From NCBI GenBank assembly GCA_002493305.1, contig DKYJ01000035.1, forward strand, positions 1-24,662: 24,662 nt of DNA. The letters are read 5' to 3'. Made by a program: the position numbers and the translations under genes. Below the pieces are notes generated by a model. The model saw only the letters and a list, made by a program, of their open reading frames with translations, did not search any database and was not told the origin of the DNA. This document shows positions 20,464 to 24,662 of the stretch, piece by piece. This DNA comes from Clostridiales bacterium UBA7103. Its GTDB lineage: Bacteria; Bacillota; Clostridia; Oscillospirales; Oscillospiraceae. Each line of letters begins with the position of its first letter. The stretch's first letter is position 1.

Positions 20464-22072
20464 CCCACAATGCGGTGAGCATGGGGATTATCTGCTTCTT
20501 GCGGGACATGACTTTTTTAAGGAAAACATAGTTATCCTTGGGCTTGACGGAGAAAGCCTGCTGAATAATATCGTCGCTGCCGACATAAAACAGGTGGGAG
20601 CCTTCAAGCAGCACATCGGTTATCATGAGGATGACCATATCGTACTCGAGCTTATCCTTGAGTTTCGTCATGACGGACATGAACTCGTCCTTCCTGTCGA
20701 GCAGATGGGAGGAATCGACACAGGTTATCTGGCTCACGCCGATATTCTGCTCGGCAATATGGAACTGCTTATAATCGGTGTTGAACAGCTCCTCGGCGCT
20801 CTTATCGTCAATGCCGGAGGAGGAGAACAGCTCCTTGCCCAAATCGTCCAGCGAGATGCGCGCTATGCGGGCAAGGCGCTCGGCCATGGCGATGTCCTTC
20901 TTTGTGCAGGTGGGGGACTTGAACATGACCGTATCGGATAAGATCGCCGCAGCCATAAGCCCGGCCATCTTCGGGGAGGGCATGACGCCATGCTCCTGAT
21001 ACATGGAGGTGATGATGGTGTTTGTGCTGCCGACAGGCTCATTGCGCACCACTATGGGCTGACCGGTCTGGATATCGGCGAGGCGGTGGTGGTCGATAAT
21101 GGCGAGGATCTCCACCTGGTCAAGCCCGGAGACGGACTGAGAAGCCTCATTGTGATCCACCAGCACAACGCGCTTGCGGCGCGGGCGCAGCAAGTGGAAG
21201 CGGGAGATCGTGCCCACCACATGCTCTTCCTCGTCCAGTACCGGATAGCTGCGGTAGCGGCTCTTTAACAGCACCTCGCGCACATCGTCCACATAATCGC
21301 TCATATGGAAGGAGATGATATCCTTTGTCTCACATACGCGCATGACAGGTATTGCCTGATAGATGATGCGGGCAACGCGGCGGGCGTCCAGCGGGGTGGA
21401 GATGATGCAGGTGCTCTCGGAGCTCTCAGCCCAGCGGGGTTCGATCTCCGCCTGACAGATGATGATGCAGTTGACCTTGGCCGCCAGCGCCCGGTCAATA
21501 AGCTCCGGCTGGCTGCCGCAGATGATGATGCTCTCAGGCTTGAGCATATCGGGATCCTCGTAAGACTGGGGCAGGGCTACGAACACATCGCCGGAGACGG
21601 TGCTGACAAGGCTGGCGTACTCATTTACAAGCTGCCCCTCCAGCACGCTCAGCAGATTAAATACCGGCAGCTCGTCAATGCGGCTGTAATAGATCGTCTG
21701 CATATCGAAGGAGGCGATATCCCCGGCGGAGAGCATGCCGTAAAGCGTACCGTCGTCATTGAGAATTGGCAGAGTGGCGATTTTCCCGTCGCGCATGGTG
21801 CGCCAGGCAAGATCCATTGTGACAGAACGGTTGAGCTCCGGAGGGCGGTCAAAGTCAAGATCGCAGACCTGATTGCGCATATTCTTGACATACATGGGCG
21901 GCTCAAAGCCAAAGCGGTCGAGCATACGCATGGTCTCATCGTTTACGGAGCCTATGCGGACAGCCTTGTATTCCCGGTCACCCAGGGCATTTCTCAGATT
22001 GGCATAGGCCATTGCGGCAACAATGGAGTCAGTATCCGGGTTGCGGTGCCCGGTGACATAAATCTCGTTCAT
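20459..22072 (-). CDS. ppaC: Manganese-dependent inorganic pyrophosphatase with regulatory CBS-DRTGG domains
   Basis: The 537-residue product is a family II pyrophosphatase, hydrolysing PPi to phosphate in the cytoplasm. The DHH domain is split: metal motif GHRNPDTDS at 8-16, then a long insert (about 70-300) holding two CBS domains and a DRTGG-like domain between them, then DHN (306-308), IDHHRLAD with DHH at 327-329, and the C-terminal DHHA2 domain (about 400-537). CBS inserts make such enzymes responsive to AMP, ADP and ATP. The longer start at 22141 falls on the -35 box of its promoter, so ATG 22072 is preferred; its ribosome site (GGGGGT) is weak. ATG 22084 is an alternative. Confidence 0.93.
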   Translation of the reverse strand: MNEIYVTGHRNPDTDSIVAAMAYANLRNALGDREYKAVRIGSVNDETMRMLDRFGFEPPMYVKNMRNQVCDLDFDRPPELNRSVTMDLAWRTMRDGKIATLPILNDDGTLYGMLSAGDIASFDMQTIYYSRIDELPVFNLLSVLEGQLVNEYASLVSTVSGDVFVALPQSYEDPDMLKPESIIICGSQPELIDRALAAKVNCIIICQAEIEPRWAESSESTCIISTPLDARRVARIIYQAIPVMRVCETKDIISFHMSDYVDDVREVLLKSRYRSYPVLDEEEHVVGTISRFHLLRPRRKRVVLVDHNEASQSVSGLDQVEILAIIDHHRLADIQTGQPIVVRNEPVGSTNTIITSMYQEHGVMPSPKMAGLMAAAILSDTVMFKSPTCTKKDIAMAERLARIARISLDDLGKELFSSSGIDDKSAEELFNTDYKQFHIAEQNIGVSQITCVDSSHLLDRKDEFMSVMTKLKDKLEYDMVILMITDVLLEGSHLFYVGSDDIIQQAFSVKPKDNYVFLKKVMSRKKQIIPMLTALWG

Positions 22073-22112
22073 AATAACCCCCATACGCCTTTCATTCGTA
22101 TATGATGATTCG

Positions 22113-22141
22113 ATTATATTTGATTTCAGGGGCAATTTCAA
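22113..22141 (-). promoter_or_regulatory. Promoter of the pyrophosphatase gene
   Basis: On the - strand, TTGAAA (complement of 22136-22141), 17 nt and TATAAT (complement of 22113-22118). Expected start near 22106. Confidence 0.8.
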
Positions 22142-22204
22142 GTGCCGCCGAGGCTTTTCTTGGTTAGTTAAAAAACAATTGAGCTTTTTGGAAGCTCCTG
22201 CCGC

Positions 22205-22233
22205 TTCCCATGCGTGCGGAAATGTGCTATGAT
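22205..22233 (+). promoter_or_regulatory. Promoter of the M3 peptidase gene
   Basis: TTCCCA (22205-22210), 17 nt, then an extended -10, TGC-TATGAT (22225-22233). Expected start near 22240, which rules out the in-frame ATG at 22210. Confidence 0.6.
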
Positions 22234-22260
22234 GAAAAAAACGTCTGCGGAGGGATAGAC

Positions 22261-24036
22261 ATGGACTGGATGGAGAAAGAGAGCAAGCGCAGGATCACCG
22301 GCAGAGTCATCGTCATTGCGGTGCTGCTGCTCGTGATGATGCTGGGCGTCGGCTTTGCTATGCGCGGCCGCGGCGCTTCGGACAGAACAGCCCAAGATTA
22401 TCTTGCGGACAGAGATGAGGACGCGCAGCTGCGTTTTGAGGATATTGAGTACAGCCGGCCGTATGTGGCCGCTATGGAGCAGAGGGTCGCGGCGGCGGAG
22501 CAGGTAATGGCTGAGGACGCAAGCTTGGAAGAAATCGAGGCCGCCCTCGATAAGTGCTATGAGCAGTATTACAATTATGACACGATGTACACTGTGGCCT
22601 ATATCCGCGCCCGGCAGGACATGACCGACAGCTACTATGCCGACGAGCTTGCATGGGTAGAGGATAATTATCCGCGGGTGCAGCAGCTCATGGAGGAGCT
22701 TTTGTACGCGGCGGCGGCCTCCGACAAGGCGCAGGAGCTGGAAAGCGAGTATTTCTGGGAGGGCTTTACTCAGGACTATGCCGACGATTCCCAGAGCGTC
22801 TACCGGGAGGACATCGTGGCGCTTATGCAGCAGGAGGCGGCGCTGCTCGGCGAGTACCGGGCGCTCAATGCTTCCCCCACAATTGACACCGGCGACGGAG
22901 AGCTGGATCTCTACGATTATATCGCCGATAAATATGGCGAGGAGTATGTCTCAGCGCTCATGGAGTATTATGAGAAGTATAACAAGGAGTTTGCCCGCAT
23001 TTTTATCGAGCTTGTCAAGGTGCGCAGCCAGATGGCCCGGGAACTGGGCTATGACAGCTATGAGCAGATGCAGTATGACTACTATTTTGAGCGGGACTAT
23101 ACCCCCGAGCAGGCGGCGGGCTATGTGGCGGATATAAAGGAATACATGGTGCCGCTGTATGTTGAGGTCATGGAAAATGACCCGTACTCCCTTATCAGCT
23201 ATGACCGGGTCAGCGAAAAGCAGCTTATGGACGTTCTGGAGCACGCGGCAAAGCAGGTGGGGGGGGGCATCGCTGAGGCTTATGACTTCATGTTTGACCA
23301 TGGCTTCTACGATGTGCGCCTGAGCAGCACAAAGGCTCCTATGAGCTTCCAGAGCTATCTCAACGACTATGAAGCGCCCTTCCTGTTCCTCAATCCCACG
23401 GGGGATATCGAGGATATACTCAGCCTGTCCCACGAGTTCGGGCATTATGTGGACGCCTATGTGAACTATAACGCTTCTGAAACCATTGATGTGTCAGAAT
23501 GCTTTTCACAGGGCATGGAGTATCTGCTGCTGGGTTATTTCGGCAGCGCTGTAGAGCGGGAAACGTTGGAGGATATAAACCGCCTTAAGATGCTGGATAC
23601 ACTGGAGCTTTATGTCCAGCAGGCCTCCTTTGCGGAGTTTGAGAGGATCGTGTATTCAAGCGATCCGGAGACGCTCTCGGCGGAGATGCTCAACAGACTG
23701 TCACTGGAGCTCGCGAAGGAATACGGCTACTATGACGGCGTACACGAGGACTATTACGCCATGAGCTGGACGGACATCAGCCACTTTTTTGAGATGCCCT
23801 TTTATGTTATATCCTACCCCGTGTCAAATGACGTCGCAATGCAGATATACGAGCTGGAGCAGGCCGACAGGGGCGCGGGACTGGAGAAGTATCTGGAGAT
23901 ACTGGACAGAGAGTACGCCGGCCTTATCGACACCGTTCAGGCAGGGGGACTGCAAAGCCCCTTCGAGCCGGGTCGGATCGAGCAGGTGGTGCGCGATCTG
24001 AGCGCCCGTCTGCTGACCTCGGAACAGGCGGCGTGA
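22261..24036 (+). CDS. Membrane-anchored M3-type (oligoendopeptidase-like) metallopeptidase
   Basis: The 591-residue protein begins with a basic N-terminus and a single membrane anchor (about 15-34), so the enzyme is probably outside the cell membrane. The catalytic motif HEFGH (391-395) with third zinc ligand Glu413 in SECFSQGMEYLL matches the M3 family layout (oligopeptidase F/PepF group), and the long helical N-terminal half is as expected. Most M3 enzymes are soluble and cytoplasmic, so the anchor is unusual. Start: GGAGGG (22249-22254) with ATG 22261; an in-frame ATG at 22210 is upstream of the promoter. Substrates are probably short peptides; this is inferred from family. Confidence 0.85.
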   Translation: MDWMEKESKRRITGRVIVIAVLLLVMMLGVGFAMRGRGASDRTAQDYLADRDEDAQLRFEDIEYSRPYVAAMEQRVAAAEQVMAEDASLEEIEAALDKCYEQYYNYDTMYTVAYIRARQDMTDSYYADELAWVEDNYPRVQQLMEELLYAAAASDKAQELESEYFWEGFTQDYADDSQSVYREDIVALMQQEAALLGEYRALNASPTIDTGDGELDLYDYIADKYGEEYVSALMEYYEKYNKEFARIFIELVKVRSQMARELGYDSYEQMQYDYYFERDYTPEQAAGYVADIKEYMVPLYVEVMENDPYSLISYDRVSEKQLMDVLEHAAKQVGGGIAEAYDFMFDHGFYDVRLSSTKAPMSFQSYLNDYEAPFLFLNPTGDIEDILSLSHEFGHYVDAYVNYNASETIDVSECFSQGMEYLLLGYFGSAVERETLEDINRLKMLDTLELYVQQASFAEFERIVYSSDPETLSAEMLNRLSLELAKEYGYYDGVHEDYYAMSWTDISHFFEMPFYVISYPVSNDVAMQIYELEQADRGAGLEKYLEILDREYAGLIDTVQAGGLQSPFEPGRIEQVVRDLSARLLTSEQAA

Positions 24037-24106
24037 AGAAAATCGCGGCGACATTAACCTGCGACTGTTTTTGGTGCTGCAGAATAAAGAAAATTATATC
24101 AACAAG

Positions 24107-24364
24107 ATGAATGACAGATACGAACTTGACGAATTGACGGAACAACTCCGGGAGGCAGTCAACGGTATTTACTTTGAAATTCACGGACTAAAGGCCGGAA
24201 TAGAAACGGATGTAAACAATTCTATCCCTACATGGCAGGCATGGTGTGGCGATAAAGAAAAGTATTATGATGACCTCGAGGCTGTGATGACTGACAAGTT
24301 TTATGAGGGATATTCATTGACAGAGCTTGTCTATATGGAGAACATTAGTATACAGGCCTATTAG
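24107..24364 (+). CDS. Small hypothetical protein, unrecognised
   Basis: A frame of 85 codons from ATG 24107 (or 97 codons from TTG 24071), rich in acidic residues and aromatics, with no membrane helix or motif I recognise. There is no good ribosome site. It may be a remnant of a larger gene or a real small protein; composition looks coding-like (few rare residues, balanced charge), but support is weak. Confidence 0.35.
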   Translation: MNDRYELDELTEQLREAVNGIYFEIHGLKAGIETDVNNSIPTWQAWCGDKEKYYDDLEAVMTDKFYEGYSLTELVYMENISIQAY

Positions 24365-24494
24365 AGCGAATTAAAAGCATGATGTGGAGATTCGTCCGGC
24401 GAGGGCAGGATAAAAGTAGCCGCCACAAAAAATCTGTTTTTGGGAATAGGACGGCACGGAGCTGACCGTCACGCAAAACATTTTTCATTGCCAA

Positions 24495-24582
24495 TTTGGG
24501 CATTTAGAGGGTATATAATATGCGTTATTGACTAATGATGCTGACAACAGAAATCCCAACGCATGAAATTATAATGCCCAAA
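24495..24582. repeat. Nested imperfect inverted repeat in the 3' intergenic region
   Basis: TTTGGGCAT (24495-24503) pairs with ATGCCCAAA (24574-24582), and inside, ATGCGTT (24520-24526) with AACGCAT (24558-24564); TATAAT-like sequence lies in both arms. The 88-nt element ends 15 nt from the tRNA terminator. No gene was found in 24365-24597. Confidence 0.4.
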
Positions 24583-24597
24583 AAGTTACCTAAAACT

Positions 24598-24638
24598 AAA
24601 AACACCGTTGAAAAGCGCAACTTTTCAACGGTGTTTTT
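24598..24638 (-). terminator. Terminator of the right-edge tRNA
   Basis: Perfect 18-bp arms (24598-24615 and 24621-24638, core CACCGTTGAAAAG) with a 5-nt loop; on the - strand it follows the tRNA CCA by 1 nt and ends in a T run. Confidence 0.9.
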
Positions 24639-24639
24639 A

Positions 24640-24662
24640 TGGTGCGCGAGGCGGGACTTGAA
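24640..24662 (-). tRNA. tRNA 3' end, partial (- strand)
   Basis: Read on the - strand, the T loop TTCAAGT and CCCGC stem are followed by acceptor CTCGCGC, discriminator A and encoded CCA. The body and anticodon are outside the window. An A discriminator allows several identities; tRNA-Leu is one possibility. Confidence 0.8.

Noticed and set aside
22073..22141. Longer start for the pyrophosphatase
   Set aside because: The ATG at 22141 lies on the -35 box of the predicted promoter, so it would not be in the transcript.
22177..22197. GAGCTT/AAGCTC hairpin with a T run on the - strand between the divergent pyrophosphatase and peptidase genes
   Set aside because: The 6-bp stem is weak and no - strand gene lies upstream that would need a terminator here.
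1..24662. CRISPR array, prophage, transposase or integrated island between the two tRNA genes
   Set aside because: No regularly spaced direct repeats, no phage or transposase genes and no duplicated tRNA end were seen; the two tRNA ends differ in sequence and face each other from opposite strands.

Overview
The window is chromosomal DNA from a low-oxygen Bacillota lineage, most likely a Clostridia/Oscillospirales-type gut anaerobe. This is inferred from strong AGGAGG ribosome sites, several near-perfect TTGACA-N17-TATAAT promoters, TTG and GTG starts, moderately GC-rich coding DNA with AT-rich intergenic DNA, and the gene families present (phosphate butyryltransferase, CoA-disulfide reductase with a rhodanese tail, BlaI/BlaR1, CBS-type pyrophosphatase). 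The window is bounded by two partial tRNA genes: the 3' end of one on the + strand at the left edge and the 3' end of one on the - strand at the right edge.

Layout: (1) 1-1411, tRNA end, then a phosphate butyryl/acetyltransferase with a long structured leader. (2) 1611-3694, a translationally coupled pair: a PP-loop ATP pyrophosphatase with a CxxC...CxxC cluster, and a flavodoxin fused to a 2[4Fe-4S] ferredoxin (EFR1 type). Their joint function is unknown. (3) 3725-6186, a MATE exporter behind an attenuator-like leader, then a DUF2975 membrane protein with its small XRE regulator. (4) 6192-11815, a sulfur/thiol-redox cluster: thioredoxin, rhodanese and CoA-disulfide reductase; a convergent Crp/Fnr regulator; a divergent DUF134-NifX fusion; and a DUF6132 protein, CcdA and TlpA export branch. 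(5) 11827-14960, a YtrA-type GntR regulator with an ABC exporter. (6) 15126-17343, an HtrA protease and a phosphoribosyltransferase. (7) 17520-20330 on the - strand, a blaI-blaR1 pair. (8) 20459-22072 on the - strand, a CBS-domain Mn-dependent pyrophosphatase. (9) 22261-24036, a membrane-anchored M3-type peptidase, then a small unknown ORF and a hairpin-rich tail.

The most coherent system is region 4. The trx operon and the DUF6132-ccdA-tlpA operon carry the same 13-bp palindrome, GTGAY-N3-RTCAC, at an identical distance (35 nt) from their -10 boxes and without a recognisable -35. This is the geometry of a class II Crp/Fnr activation site centred near -41. The Crp/Fnr gene lies between the two operons, and its recognition helix has the R-E-x3-R pattern expected for GTGA half-sites. 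Regulator and DUF134-NifX gene diverge from a 42-bp palindrome whose two arms each carry the -35 of a consensus promoter. I infer a persulfide/thiol or redox-responsive regulon that moves reducing power from cytoplasmic thioredoxin across the membrane through CcdA to TlpA and handles sulfane sulfur through the rhodanese and CoA-disulfide reductase.

Other points of interest are a BlaR1 homologue whose sensor domain is built of three repeats instead of a penicillin-binding fold, two matched BlaI-type operators, the PP-loop/EFR1 module, and the MATE leader. Six starts were moved downstream of the longest ORF using promoter and ribosome-site evidence (3002, 9315, 13134, 19625, 19981, 22072), and the peptidase start was placed at 22261.
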